DNA of 64,000 bases from Rotaria macrura (Eukaryota; Rotifera; Eurotatoria; Philodinida; Philodinidae). Both the position numbers and the translations under genes were made by a program. Where the stretch lies: the NCBI GenBank assembly GCA_900239685.1, contig OENT01000034.1, forward strand, positions 62,001 through 126,000, given 5' to 3'. Shown one piece after another: positions 14,694 to 28,157 of this stretch (within the stretch, counting starts at the first letter, position 1; each line of letters opens with the position of its first letter). The notes beneath the pieces are model-generated. The model was not told the DNA's origin. It saw nothing but the letters and a program-made list of their open reading frames with translations, and did not search any database.

Positions 14694-15390
14694 GTACTCT
14701 CTTCTCTTTTTATCGATGCCCATTAAAACGATCTGTTTCTGCTCAATGTAAAGATAGATAGCACAATTCTTTCTTCGTTTTTTTTTCTTCTTTTCTCTAT
14801 TTCTGTCTGGCAAATTTGAGCTGAAATAACAATCAGAAATCGCACGCAACGATATGTTTAATGTAATTGATTCTTCTCTTATTCTCATTCGTCGAACGTG
14901 ATTGTCTTTTTCTTCTCCTTCTTCTTCTCAACAAACCAATTGACTGATCGTTTCCTATTGAGAAAGATTCATCTTTTCTTATTTGCTTGCCTTGTCTATC
15001 GTCTATATGGATAATTCTTTTTCTCTTTAACCAATAACATTTTTGTCTATGTTAAAAAGAATATAAACAGAATTAGAAAGCTCATAATCATCATCTTGAT
15101 TGGATATTGTAACGAGACGACGAACGACTGTTGACAACACACATGTACGATGATAAGAAGAGTTGATGATGTTTGGATTGGAGAAAAAAAAAGGAAAATG
15201 AGAAGAGGTGCTGAGTGAAAGATTTTCGCTTGTGTGTATATATCTGGATAGTGTCGATCAACCAGACAAATTACATCAGTTAACCAATAAATAGTTGTAT
15301 TTCAAGAGCTTTTTCTTGCTAATTTATAGTATTGAAATTCGTACAAATTTATTAGAAACAAAAAAAAAGGGAAACGAACACAATCATTAT
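14449..15390. repeat. TLX 5' flank with GAAT and GT microsatellites
   Basis: Upstream of the TLX start the plus strand shows a tetranucleotide GAAT/AAAT run (about 14465-14506), inside the probable 5' leader. A GT run of about 17 units follows (about 14657-14693). Nothing coding is seen up to the 3' end of the next gene at 15391. Confidence 0.8.
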
Positions 15391-17629
15391 TCAATGTTCG
15401 ACTGTAACTTGTATCATTGTATGATTTAGTTTTCTCGGAAACATGTGTTTACAATAAAAAGGTTCAATACCATGTTGACAATAATATCCATCCTGGAGTG
15501 CATGTCGTAGAGGAAGAATAAAGCCCGAAGTTGTGAGCGTTATACCAATAATCAATAGAATATATGGACAAATATTATCCAATGTCAATTTGGAAGAATT
15601 CGGTTTTAATTTCAAATAACATATAGCTGGTAAAATATAAGCAAGAGAGGATGCAACTAGTAATCCCTAAAAAACAAGAATATGATTTTTCCTTTGTTGT
15701 TGTTTTGAAAACGATGTTCAATCTGATTCGATGACTTTTTTATGAACATGACGAACAGTCGATGAGAAAATATCTGTTAAACTAAGTTTTCTTTTCTCTG
15801 TTTTTCATTCTCATCAATCTCGTAACTCTTTCCGCAATGTGAATGACTAAATAGAACCCTCGCTCCATCCTTGGCATGTCCGAAAAGAGATTTTTCAACT
15901 TGAAATGATAATCAATACGGATTAATGTATCGAAACAGCTGAATTACACAGATCCAAATACGGAAATAGTTGTGTTTTTTATATATTAAATGAAATAATA
16001 GTAGGAATAACATATACTATGATTCTAGATAAATAGATTTAAAAAGATACATTTAGTATTTATTCTATCGCAATTCTTATCACTATGTTGAATAGAAAAA
16101 GTGTAATTTACATTGAGTTCAAGAACTATTCCAAGACAATCTGTACTTAATGATAATATCACACTTGCAGTAACAATAAATATCGTTATAATATAATGAC
16201 TACGATCTGAACTTGAATTAATCCATTGACTACAAACAATTTCTGTGACCTTAAATAAACAAACAAACAAACAAACAAACACGAAAAGAAACAGATCAAT
16301 GTTAATTTTCCCTCTAAGACATACTTGACGACAAACAAGGCATTCCAATGGAAATGTCAGCATTATATTTATAGCGTAAATAAGTCGTGCAATATTTATA
16401 AGTGTATCCCAATGGCAATAGTTTTCCAAAAGATCACCTTTTATTTATTTTATGGATAGGAGAAAAAAGAAAACGATGAATAACATCGATTTCAATACGA
16501 AGATGATGATTTTAATTCAAAATACCTTCCGTTTGTTGACCAAACACAATGTAACCTGTAAGAGCATAAGCAACAGCAAATAGAAATGCAGTCATGGCTG
16601 TTATTAATGTAACTATTCGCCATCGTGGAAGAGTTTTTTCATTCATCGAATGAAATATGAGAAATGAATTATGTTGACACATAAATGCAAATCTATATTG
16701 TTCAAAGAAAAACATACATGTACAAGAATATTTATTTTTGTCTTACGCCATCACACCAATACTTTCAGCTATGTTTGCATTCACAAGTCGAATATCACGA
16801 ACTACTGGCGATCTAAAAGTAATATCAAACTTCACGGATAGAAGAATCTTCTTATCTTTTGTACACATACATGAATGGTACTGTATCATAACCACGTTTA
16901 ATTAATATCAATACAGTTATTAAAACAAGTATAAGACCTGTAAGTGAAGCTTGAGACAATTTGGCTATGTTTCGATAAAGTGATAATGGTAATGTAACAA
17001 AGCACGAACAAAGAAATATAATAATATATCGATTTTGAAATAGATAAGGAATGGTTGGCCACAAACGATGGAGAACTTTCGTTATTGTATCACCTAAACT
17101 TATTTGAATTGAGAAAATCATAGACATAGCAAGAAGGGTTTGTTGGACATTTCTTATTGCTCATTATGTATACCTATAATTATGTTGTACGATATCAGAC
17201 ATATAAAGGGATAAAGAAATTGCACTAATGAGAGCCATAAAAATCCATACTTTCCAAGTACATTGTGAACAAGCTCTTGATACGTTGATGCTTTTATCAT
17301 TTGACCTGAACGAAGTAAAATTGTGGCTGAATAATCTAAACGAAAGAAATAATACACACGTTGACTAGTGCTAGTTAGTTCATGTCTGCTTACCAGTTAA
17401 AATAGCAACTATAGCAACTAATAGAATTCCAACAACATAACCCGATTGTCGAAAAGAATAACTCATACCTATATGAGAAAGATTCAATATCTATTGAAAT
17501 AAATCAAAACTTACCGATCACACCAGATCCAACAATGGAATTAATTAAATTATAGGATGCTCCAGCGATACTACTTCGTCGATGGATTTCGTGTTCATCC
17601 TGGATTATAAATGGATGAAGGATATTCAT
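15391..17629 (-). CDS. SLC38A11: SLC38A11-like sodium-coupled amino acid transporter
   Basis: Nine minus-strand exons: 17515-17629, 17394-17468, 17174-17335, 16871-17093, 16747-16812, 16526-16692, 16325-16437, 16112-16249 and 15391-15666, giving 444 residues. This is an 11-helix-type membrane transporter of the amino acid/auxin permease (SLC38) family, moving neutral amino acids with sodium. The first helix has the SxxNLINSIVGSGVIG signature. Later segments VQFLYPFICLISYNI, TLPLSLYRNIAKL, VMAFAFMCQHNSF, GDLLENYC and the STDCLGIVLELNG stretch match SLC38A11 better than the SNAT1-6 or SNAT7/8 groups I recall. The length is normal. Start choice: the ATG at 17629 leaves a short cytosolic tail before the first helix. 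Intron 7 contains a CAAA tetranucleotide run (about 16256-16281). Confidence 0.88.
16256..16281. repeat. CAAA microsatellite in transporter intron
   Basis: About six units of CAAA on the plus strand, between SLC38A11-like exons 7 and 8. Confidence 0.85.
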
Positions 17630-19163
17630 GTTTTTAAACATTAAAACTTCTATCGCTTGTTAAAAGGGTTCTCTTAGGACAGCAGTTGATCAACTTAAAC
17701 ATGGACACTCTATCGATTTTACATGCATTATATAAACTTCAAAGATTTAAGAATACATAAACAAATGTTCTTGAGCTTTACTTAGTAATGATTATGAAGA
17801 TACTACAATGCAATGATATTCTTTTTTTGAAAATCAATGTCATTGCGACTGTCAGTTATTATATTTAATGGTCGATGCTTTGAACTGTTTACATTAATCT
17901 TGTAGTAAAGGGTGAATGTCAAATTTGTCGATTCGTAAAAACGTCAAAACACGTTATTAATACAGTCTTACAACATACCATGTGATGATCAGATTGCATA
18001 AATTTGTACCAAATTTTAGTTAGAACTTTGAAAAAAGAAGTTTTTTTCGGTGCTTCACACAGTATATAGAATAAACATTGGAAAAAAAGTTCTGTGACAG
18101 TAATGTATTTCTGAAACAATTAACTAATCATACATATATATATATATTTTTCGCCGTATTCTTAATATGATTAAGATCTAGTTAATATACATAATCTCGA
18201 TTCAATAGTGATTTCTCAATTAGCGAATATGACGCGTAATAGATAAATGCCAGCATATTTTTGTCTTAGTTTAACATAGAAAGTAGTTTTCAAGCATCTA
18301 ATGGCGTTATTAAAAACAATCAAATTATTATAGAACGATCAATATATGGCTAAAATCTCTAATTTACAATGTACGCTTCAGAGTAAGGATAGAATTCTGT
18401 CACCGTTGAACAAGTTCAAACATTGTAATATCAATATTATTGCATGGTTTTTATACAAAAAGAAAACTTACTGTGAAAAAATATGTCGATCTAAGGAAAT
18501 TATGAAAGAATTGTAAAGTTAAGCCGGATAAAAAGTCATCGTGTTTTTCAACTTTACCCCATAATAGCTCGTTTAATACAGCGTGTAATTCGACGACTCA
18601 ATCTCGACAACATATTATCAAATTTTCATGTAGAATGTCTTATTACATATTTTCCTTTATCGTTCTTTTATTTAAATCTAAAATAAAATATAATTTGATG
18701 AGCAAAGAAAAACGCAACAACACAATGTCCTAATAACCATTCAAAAAAAAACAGAAGAGCTTAGCCAATGAGTATATTGATAAAGTTAAGATATTTTAAT
18801 GTTAACAATAAATACGATGATCGTTTATTTTCCAACTCGATTCTATCACAAACGTATGTTTAACGTTCTAACAAAAGAAAAATACATGAAAGATAACATA
18901 AAGTTAAAGATTCGTCATAGACAAAACGTCTTATAGAGTAAAGTAGTCATCCATAAATATATCGCATAGGCACAGATTGATGGAATAAACACACAGAACA
19001 CAATTTACTCTTAAGACCAAATATCAGCAATGATCTCAACGGCAATGTTTTCGAAGTACCATGACAAGAACAGAAAGAAACACTCTTTTGCAGTTATTTT
19101 TATTTCTATACGGAATGGAACAAACAAAATAATAGTGACTAGGCAAATGAGCAAGTTTTTCTT
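17630..19163. other. Intergenic, no gene seen
   Basis: AT-rich and stop-rich on both strands. An AT dinucleotide run lies at about 18131-18148. A minus-strand open frame at 17919-18119 has no family resemblance and no splice partners that I could fit. Confidence 0.45.
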
Positions 19164-22100
19164 TCACAGTGTATAACGTTTTCGTTTGCCTTTACAGTAT
19201 CGTCGTCGAACAAAACTGATAGTAATAATAATGAGTATTAAACAAAAATACCATCGAAAACGTTTAACAATTGAACTTATAAATGATGTTGGTCCGGATA
19301 CTTGTGCCGATTCATTATTTATTTCAATCATCTGATATTTGTCTAAAGAAGTTTCACGTTCATGTCGAGGTATCAAATTGTCTTGTTTATCGAGAATTAC
19401 GGTCAAAGTTTCTACCGATGATGAATCAATATTATCTTTCGAATAGTACCACAAGAGAAATTTAAGTGTATTGGATAAATGAAAAGTATTATTATTGTTT
19501 GTGTCATTTGACTGACAATTTGAGCAAAGATATTTTGGTGGAAATGGAACTTTTGGATGTTGTGGATCTTCTGTATCATCACCATGTAAACGTTGATTAA
19601 CACGATTATGAACTATTAAATATTCATTAGAAATATTTGAAAACACATAGTGACTCATTCAAAAAAAAAACGTACTTTTCCAAAGATAAAGAATTGCCGC
19701 ATGTTGATCAGTTGTATCAAGTTGATCGATGTGTTCCGTTTCTTTCATGAAATTATCACTACAATGATGACAACCAAAAAAATATTTTATGAATTGTTTT
19801 ATAGCTTTCGCAACTTCATGAGTATTTATACGTTTGTTTTCTAAACATGGACAAAAAATAAATATGAATTAAAAATGAAGAAAAAAAAATGAAACCTGTT
19901 TGAACTTGGGCAACAGTTAATGTGTGAAAAAGTGTCCAAAGGCTACATGGATAACCACGATATTGTGATTGAGAACCGGCACAATATATATATCGAACAT
20001 TATTATTAGGTAAGTAAATATTTGGCAAATTTTGATCTGTTAATTCTCGAAATTGACTACCTGATAAACCATTCGTTTGTTCGCTTACTTTGGATAATAG
20101 TCGTTTCAGATAATTCATTACTGGTTCACGACCGGGAAAATACTAAATAGTAATGAAAGACAATACGTATAAATATATATATATATATATTCAACTGTGA
20201 TTAATGATCGTTTATGTTTCTTGTTTGTATTGAATGAGATAAACGAGTTATTTCAATATTAGATAGAGAAAACTAAATTAAAAGATGTTCTAATATTTCA
20301 CTCTATCACGTATTTTGATGTTATGATATGAATCTAGTTCATCGTATAAAAGTTCAATTGTCGAAAGTTTCATACGAAGATATTGATCTTATTGATATTT
20401 TTGAAAATAATATGAAAGAATTTTTTAGAAATTATGTCAAATTGTAGGTAGTTCTTGCATGGAAAAGACTATAAAAACGTATGAAGAAAAATTTAGATTC
20501 GTGATTCGATCGGTCTTTACATTATTCAAATTAACAAATTTTGACATTTATTTTTTTTTCCAATGTCATCTTGATTAACGAACGGCAAAAATCTTCTACA
20601 CGTACTTATGACATCTGTATTGATCATTTCATAAAACCTGTAAAAAATTCATCATATCAATAAGATAACTCTATTTTTTTCTATTGACAAAAGCACTGGA
20701 AGAAAATTAAAAGAATTTATGAAAAATACGAAAAGAAAAGTTCTCATTAAAAAAGAATTACACATATACCTATTATCTTTACAACTACTAATCTAAGAAT
20801 AAATCAATATAGAACAAGATTCTTTTTTTCTATTAACACTATTTTAAGTAATCTTTGAACCAGCCGACGTCTAACATAAAAAGATAGATGCATTTGATAC
20901 AATTATCATTTTCAGAGAACATGAATTGTTGCTCTTCGTGTTAATTCGTGAGTTAAAAATAAAGAGACTGTACGCATTAACATGTTCTCAATAGCCTGAT
21001 GTGAACTGAGCAAAATTAAAATTAAACTTTCAGTCATTTTAAACAGATTCGTTATAAATAAGATATATCAATACCATTGGTCGGTGCAAAAATTTGTAGA
21101 TCTGCCGATCAATTATCATTTTTCTACTTGTAATTGAGTATGATTTGAATAATACAATACCTTGTTAAGAACCTTCAACCAATTTATCAATGCATCATAT
21201 GAGTCTCCATTAATTTCTTTAATTCGAGGTACTTCACGACGTAACATATAAGATAGAGATGTTTCAAAATCTACCATGTTAAGTTTCGACGAACTATCTT
21301 TTTTATTTGCTTCATCATTTTCTTCCACACGTATTTTCAAGTTGTCAGAATTTTTAAGTGCATCTTTACTAAGAATCATTTCTTCTAAATCACGATCATC
21401 AAAATTATCAATCAATTTCCTTTGACGAATGTATGAACGAATTGCATAATTGAATCGATTTCGACTACCATTACTCTGACTAGAATAAACAGGAATCTTG
21501 TTTATAAATATAATCATTCGTCTACAAAATAATCATTTGATTACGTCTTAGAAAGTTTCGTATCAATTTGCTCCATAGTTTGATTTGGAAAAATAGCAAA
21601 CACAGCCGGTATACCTGTTATATTAATTTGAAATTTATGCCAAAATTTTTTATCTGTTATCGTACGGAAAACGGCTACTTGATCGTAATATTTAGAAAAG
21701 TCAAGCATAATCTTAATTATGAAAACACGATCAATTTTCAAATTATAAACAATAAAAATAAGAAAAATTCTATTACCTGTCGACCACAATAATCATCTCG
21801 ATTTTCCACAATAACTATTACAAGTTTCACAGTCGTTGGGATACGTTTAAAAATTTCATCGAACGAAGCTCGACTAAATTTTTCAAATCAATACACATGT
21901 GAATGTAATCATGAATAGCAATGACTTCACCTGAGCGGCATAAAATGTGGCCAAGCATCATTCATTCTCTTTAAATCAACGAGTGTTTTAATTAATTCTC
22001 TTTCTACACCTTCAGCATTACTTGCTGATATTGTTATTAATTTAGATGTATTTATCGATGTTTCAGGTTCGATTAACTGTTTAGGATAAAGAATAGACAG

Positions 22101-22643
22101 AGAAATATTTTCTTTTATTAGCTCACTTACTTTAAGTGTTGGATAACTTTTAATATCATGTTGTTCACATACAGCACTATTTTCTTCGGCATAACAATTT
22201 ATTGCACCAACGCGAACGATTGTTTGCCATCCTTTAAAAAGAAAACAACCAACTTTTATGAAGAAAAAACTCTGATAAGTTTTTTATGTACCCCAAGTAT
22301 CAAGGGCAACTTCTCTGTAAGTCTATTAGAAACAGAAAAATAAAATTTTTCAAAAAAAAATATATCTATATCATAAGTTGAATTTTACATTTGCATACGA
22401 TTGACAGTGACCACACCAACTTGCATAAAATTCAATGAGCCATGCTGTTTTAGATTGATAGACGACCGATGAAAAATTTTGACCTGTTAGAATTGTCACT
22501 TTATCATTTTCAGTATACAAGGAAATCGAATTTTGAGATGGTACTGCAGCTGATGAACTTTGTCGAATAGTTGCTATGATAATAAATAAAATATAGTACC
22601 GATGAACATCGACGAGTCGTTTGTCAACAAATAAAGATATCAT
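19164..22643 (-). CDS. QSOX: Quiescin sulfhydryl oxidase
   Basis: QSOX oxidises protein thiols to disulfides in the Golgi and outside the cell, passing electrons through FAD to oxygen. Ten exons give 672 residues: 22389-22643, 22292-22322, 22131-22231, 21931-22076, 21777-21873, 21545-21711, 21161-21521, 19896-20142, 19676-19840 and 19164-19612. After a hydrophobic N-terminus comes a thioredoxin domain with the active site WCGHC. The ERV/ALR flavin domain begins with RGYPCSLWTLFHTLTV and has the FFGCHHC catalytic disulfide, followed by a C-terminal CSNC pair. A final hydrophobic segment (WYFCLILIIITISFV) followed by basic residues predicts a membrane anchor, as in QSOX1a. One intron (20143-21160) is 1 kb, unusually long here. 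An alternative start adds a small exon at 22721-22738 spliced to 22670, which would lengthen the signal region. Confidence 0.92.
20170..20191. repeat. TA microsatellite in long QSOX intron
   Basis: About eleven TA units inside the 1-kb intron of QSOX (20143-21160). No exon is seen elsewhere in that intron. Confidence 0.85.
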
Positions 22644-24272
22644 CAACGAATAAATAATAATTGCATTAATCTATAATCGTAAATCTTAAACGAAGAAAAT
22701 ATCTGTGAGTTGATCCGTACCAAATAAATAGTATTCATGGTAGATTGGAATGATCCATGTAGGTCTCAAACAATTACTTGCCTAGCACACACATACTATT
22801 TTCTTTTCATGCCCCCCATAGAAACAAGTAAGGATGATGAAATCATTCTTTTATTCTCCTCGAATAATGAAGGAAAAAAGAGAGAAGTCGATCTTTGCGT
22901 GGGTTAGCCATGAATAAATAATTGAAGTGTTAGAGAAGAAAGGCTCAACCAATGCATACAGTGATAAAAGAGAGAAGGAAAGAAAACAGTAGACTGACGG
23001 ACAACCCACATAATCCTTTAAACAAAGTTTGCATCCTTCTCTCTGTCTCTATATGATTATCGCTGATCATACTTATAGACAGGTATTGATAAGACAGTAA
23101 GTAAAGAATACAACAACAAATCCACGAGTTTTATTTTTTTTTATCTGTATCAATTCAATAACCTTCATTTAAGATAAATTATTGATTCACACGAAGCTTT
23201 CATGTGACTTTTTCGTGCCTTTACTTTACCGATAGTGTTTCAGTAGCTTCTACACATTGCCTTTTTGTAGTCTCGATGATTAAAGAATGTCTCCTTTGCC
23301 GTTCTACTCTCTATTCGTTACATCTTGTCATATTTCTCTCTTTATTCCTTTTATACTTGGTAAGAGTTTTCTCGGGATTCTGATGTTCAAAGAAAAAACA
23401 AACTAATCTTATTCTATTTCATTTCATAATTAAATATCTATTTTTCAAGGAAAAAATTTCTGTCTTATTTTGATTTGAATTATTAACATAGAAAAGGATC
23501 TCAAACATAAATCGATGGAATGTAAATCGGTCGGTCAGACAACAATCATTTTCGTAATACAAATGTATGTACGCATAAATATATTCATTTTTGAGGTTTT
23601 GGCATGGCTTCGCTTTAGCGTGCTTTTTCAAAGATGTCTCCATAATCATATAGAGTCAGCTTATATATATATATATACATTCTTCTGTTCTGCATGATTC
23701 TCAACAATCATTATGATTAATAATTAATTAAAGATGTTGATAGATTGAAAAGATCTATTGTTTTCATTGCTCCTAATAGGTATTTATTTAATGCATTCGT
23801 CATCTTAATGTTTGGTGTGTGTAGCTAATTCAATATTAATGAAATCTATTGTATTATGAATGGCTAGATTGAACATGTACGGAAAATAATACAACTATTC
23901 AAAGAAGATGAATAAAAAAATCTGTGAGTTAGTAGGGAGATGAGTTTTTCAAAAGAAATAAGATGACTGAAGAAGATTATGGATTTACGAATAGACGTAT
24001 CTTCGATTTTAGTGGAGAGATAATTACACAACAAAGGTAACTAAAGCTAATTTTTTTAGAAAGAAACCGCATGCTATTCTACTACTAAAATTACTCGCAT
24101 TATACTTCCAATAAAAACTTCAAAAACATTTTCATAAAAATTTTAGTCAAAAAAGCAAACAATTTAACGATCATGATGACAAAAAGGAGGAGGAAAATAA
24201 TAGATCATGAAATATCTTTGTGGAAGATATTATTGCAAGTCTTAAGTAACTGAGACGGATAAACTAATACAA
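22644..24272. other. Intergenic, possible extra QSOX 5' exon
   Basis: At 22721-22738 a minus-strand ATG followed by a GTACGG donor could form an 18-nt first exon of QSOX, joined in frame to 22670 across a 49-nt intron. The rest shows no coding exons. An AT run lies at about 23661-23678. Confidence 0.4.
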
Positions 24273-25673
24273 CTATGATTGTCGGGTAAAAGTAGTTTCA
24301 CGTTTTTCTAAAACTGCCGTCATTCCTTCTTTCCAATCGTTCTAAATGAAAAAACAAACATGGATAAAAGTTTATATATTCTTTCGTTCTTATCTTATAT
24401 ATATATATTTATATAAAACGTACCAAACCAAACGTTGAAGTAGAAATACATTTTTCAAATCGATTGCCATCGGTCAACGTTGTTTCAAATGCTTCAAAAG
24501 ACAAGAAAGACAATATTGTTTTGCTACGAAAAGACTCATTTTACCAGAATTAACCGCTTCTTTGGCTAGTTTCACAACGATTTTTGAATGACTAGCTATT
24601 TTTTCAGCTATTTTAATAACTTCTTCAACAAGTTTATCTGCTGGAAAAACAGCACTGACTAAACCTATTAGTTCAGCATCTTGAGCCCGAATTCTATTGC
24701 CTGTTAATATCATCTCCATGGCTTTCGATTTATTTGTAAAGCGAGGTAAACGTTGAGTTCCACCAGCTCCTTTGAAAACGAAATTGATAATCATACAAAT
24801 CATCATGTTCGTGTATTACGCACCAGGAATAGTACCGATGATGATTTCTGGCTGGCCGAATTCAGCTTTATCACCAGCATAGATAATATCACACATCATC
24901 GATAATTCACAACCTCCACCTAACTAATAAATAAAAATAGAACGAAAAGAAAATATGCCACGATAATGTCCACATACTGCCAAACCATTGACAGCGGCAA
25001 TCATGGGTTTTCGTATTCGTGATATTGTTGTAAGTTGATCGGGAAAATCAGACTTGAGAACGTGTAATATTGTTTTACTTTGCAACTCCTGGACATCAGC
25101 ACCAACTAAAATATGCATAATTGAAATATTTCTATGGAGAATCGAGTACAATCTACCGGAAAATGCACGCATACCACCTGTCAGAACAATACAGGCGATG
25201 TCTTCATTCTTGTCCAGTGATTCGAGTACTTCGGTCAGCTAGGATTAAGATGTAAAGTTATTCTACAAACATAGTAAAATTGAGATTTCGTTTTTCTTGA
25301 AAACTAATTCTTTATGAGTAACCGTGAAAAGGAAAATACTTGATAGGAAATTATTAGTTATACCTCCTGTATCATGCCACTACATAGAGAATTGAAGACT
25401 TTTGGTCGATTGAGTTGTATGACTGCTACATTTGAATGTTTTCCTTTCAGATTAACTAGTAGATATTCATATTTATGTTGTATTTGGTTTTTTTCTCCTG
25501 CATGTAGAAAAATAAATGATAATAAATGCTTTTTGTATAATACTTTGCTGAAATTGTTCTGTTGATATTGAACGATAATTGACTGATACATCACGAGATG
25601 GCTTCAAAATTATTGCTGCCATTCTTGTTAAACATCTGATTAGCTGCATGTTAGTTCTTGCAAAAACGCTCAT
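24273..25673 (-). CDS. ECHS1: Mitochondrial enoyl-CoA hydratase, short chain
   Basis: Hydrates 2-trans-enoyl-CoA in fatty acid beta-oxidation and in valine and isoleucine breakdown, in the mitochondrial matrix. Eight minus-strand exons give 311 residues: 25544-25673, 25364-25497, 25157-25238, 24978-25105, 24824-24923, 24545-24769, 24424-24491 and 24273-24341. The N-terminus is rich in Arg, Ser and Ala with no acids, as expected for a mitochondrial targeting peptide. The core has [13 protein letters not shown], the GADVQEL oxyanion segment, [20 protein letters not shown] and [19 protein letters not shown]. Both catalytic glutamates (in GGGCE and QPE) are present. The C-terminus ends in the usual [10 protein letters not shown] helix. 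Unspliced reading of 24474-24545 gives a false C-terminus; the intron 24492-24544 removes it. A pyrimidine-poor AG directly precedes the ATG. Confidence 0.93.
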
Positions 25674-28157
25674 CTGCAATATATTGGATTTACTGACAAA
25701 GATGTTACATTATGAAGATTTGATCATCAAGTGTAGAGCTGTCTCATAGAATGTAAAAATTCTAATATATTCAATAGTATAGTGCCCAAAAGTATCGAAT
25801 TTGTAATATTCATCTTTTTCAATCAATGCAAAATAGAATATATGCATGCGTGTGAATAGAAAGTAATACTATTGGATGACACGTGTACCAATACAAATAT
25901 AAGTATCCTACACGTAGTTAGTAGCAGAGTACATCAAGGAAGTGAATTTTTACCAACCGATTGGGACCTCTAGATGTGAAAAGATGAGTAAAAGTCTAAG
26001 AATCATATCTCATTATTATTATATGTTCTATAATTCTAAACAATCAGGTTAGAATCAAACGAAAATATCTGTATGAAATAGAGTTTTTCATCGAAAGCAT
26101 ATTTTGCGTAGCAGTAATTTGTTATTTTCTAATGATTATTCACCAATTCTAAATACTTTTTAAGTATACCATTGAAATCAATCAATATAGATGACTTTTT
26201 ATTTCATGCATTTGAATATTAAAAGCTCGAATTCTTTTTTTAATAATATTTTTGCCATTGTTGTGCAATGAAGTATGAGAAGTATAACGTGTAGTTAGAT
26301 GTTGATGCAACTCACATTCACACAGAGAAAACAGTATTTACCTCAAAAAAAAATATCCTGTTGCACACCATATCGTTCTGCTCATCTTTTCTATCATGTT
26401 GAATTTCAAGACTCAAGACACTAATCTGTGTTTATCGGAAAAGATTGTTAATCTAGAAACTCGATTAGAGAACGAACCAGATAAACTAATGCTAGTCAAT
26501 CGATTTATGCGTCCTACGTACATGTATCATCTAATATCTTCATCATCCAAAAATTTTTGATACTCGAATCATTTGAAAATGTTCAACTGCACAATTTCTC
26601 TACTTGGTATCAGCCACTGAAAAGTGATTCAATCAAGTATTCTCAAATAGACACATGTACTTCTTTGAACACTACAAAAAATATTCATAAAAACTAAACT
26701 GGAATGAACAGCAAATTCTAGGGTTATATGAATATTGACAAAGGTTACCAAATGAGTGACTTGTTGCTAATGCAACTGCATGAATCCAGACTAAACATAT
26801 CAATTACATGTAGTTGTCTGAAAATATAATTAGAAGAACTCAAAACCTTGTAACGGATATTTTTACTTTGAATTTTATAATACCTATGAAGTACATCAAC
26901 GACTATGTTGTTTTATTTATAAAACTTCTGTCATAAATAGCTCTTTCAGCGTAGACGTTTACATCCTGCAATACATAATATTAACATCTAACTACTATCT
27001 CTATTTATCGTTGCTGTTCAATCAATAATTTTTACATCTGCTATCATTTTCCGTTGATGAAAAACGACCATAGCTAATGATTCTTCAATTAAAAATTTGA
27101 CTAGGAATTTAGCTCATGTAAGGCACTGTTTTGAAAACCAATTTTTAACTATTATCGATTATTAGACCACGTGCATTCTAGACGTGCATGTATAGATAGA
27201 TATTATTCGGCAGACAATCAAAAAAAAATCGTTCAACAAGTAGAATCTATAATATGTACGATTATCCATCCATCATATATGGAGTATAAAACCTTTGTGA
27301 GAATTTCTTGACTATAAATAAACAGTTACACTATTTATATATTTGAATAAAAACTTGATTTTATATTGAAGATTACTCGTATTTATATCACAATTATTGA
27401 AATTCTATTTCTGGCAAACATACTTTTCAGTGAGTGAGTATTACTGAAATAATAACCAGAGTCTACAACGTCTATTCTCTCGGACAAAGTTCATTTCATA
27501 GTCGAAGAGGATCTGTATTTTGACAATCTTTTAAATTGAGGTGAACAAGGTTTTGTCTACGACATTTGCAATGTTACGTCGTTCATTGTTTCATCACTAT
27601 TGGATAATGCAAAAATATTAAAAAGTATTGACACATTTTCTTTGAAAAGATACGAAATAAGTAAAAGACACTGTGTAGAAACATACGAGTAACTCTATTG
27701 GAATACGAATGAAAACGAAGATTGATAGGATGGGTCGAAAAGAGAAGGAAGTTGTTAAATGTTACAGAATGTAACACACAAGGACGCGTCATAAAATCCT
27801 GGAAGAGCATGATAGAAACTACTTCTGTAACGATGACACTAAAACTTTCTTGTTACTTTTCGTTTATCTTTTTTCGCATCGTTCTCTATCTTGTACTATG
27901 TTACCATTTTACACTTGAAAACATTTCAATTTTTTCTATGAAAAGATACGGGTATACCCCTGAGATTTTAGGGATTATCATATTGACAACATTGCACTTC
28001 CGTTCATGAATAAATGTCGTATTTCGGAAGTGAAAATTGACTCAGTCATATTTAATTCTTTATTGTTCTCTACGAAAACATTCAAACCTATTAGTATCTT
28101 ATAAATACTCGTCTATCCATCTATCTAAGGGATTTAATAATAAGTTTGTTTAATTGC
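25674..28157. other. Divergent intergenic region, no gene seen
   Basis: The 2.5 kb between the ECHS1 start (minus) and the amine oxidase start (plus) would hold both promoters. It is AT-rich with no assembled exon. Open frames at 27583-27810 and 27722-28009 overlap each other on opposite strands and look like chance. Confidence 0.45.

Noticed and set aside
24474..24545. Enoyl-CoA hydratase with an altered, truncated C-terminus
   Set aside because: The odd residues come from reading through a 53-nt GT..AG intron (24492-24544). The spliced frame continues into normal family sequence.
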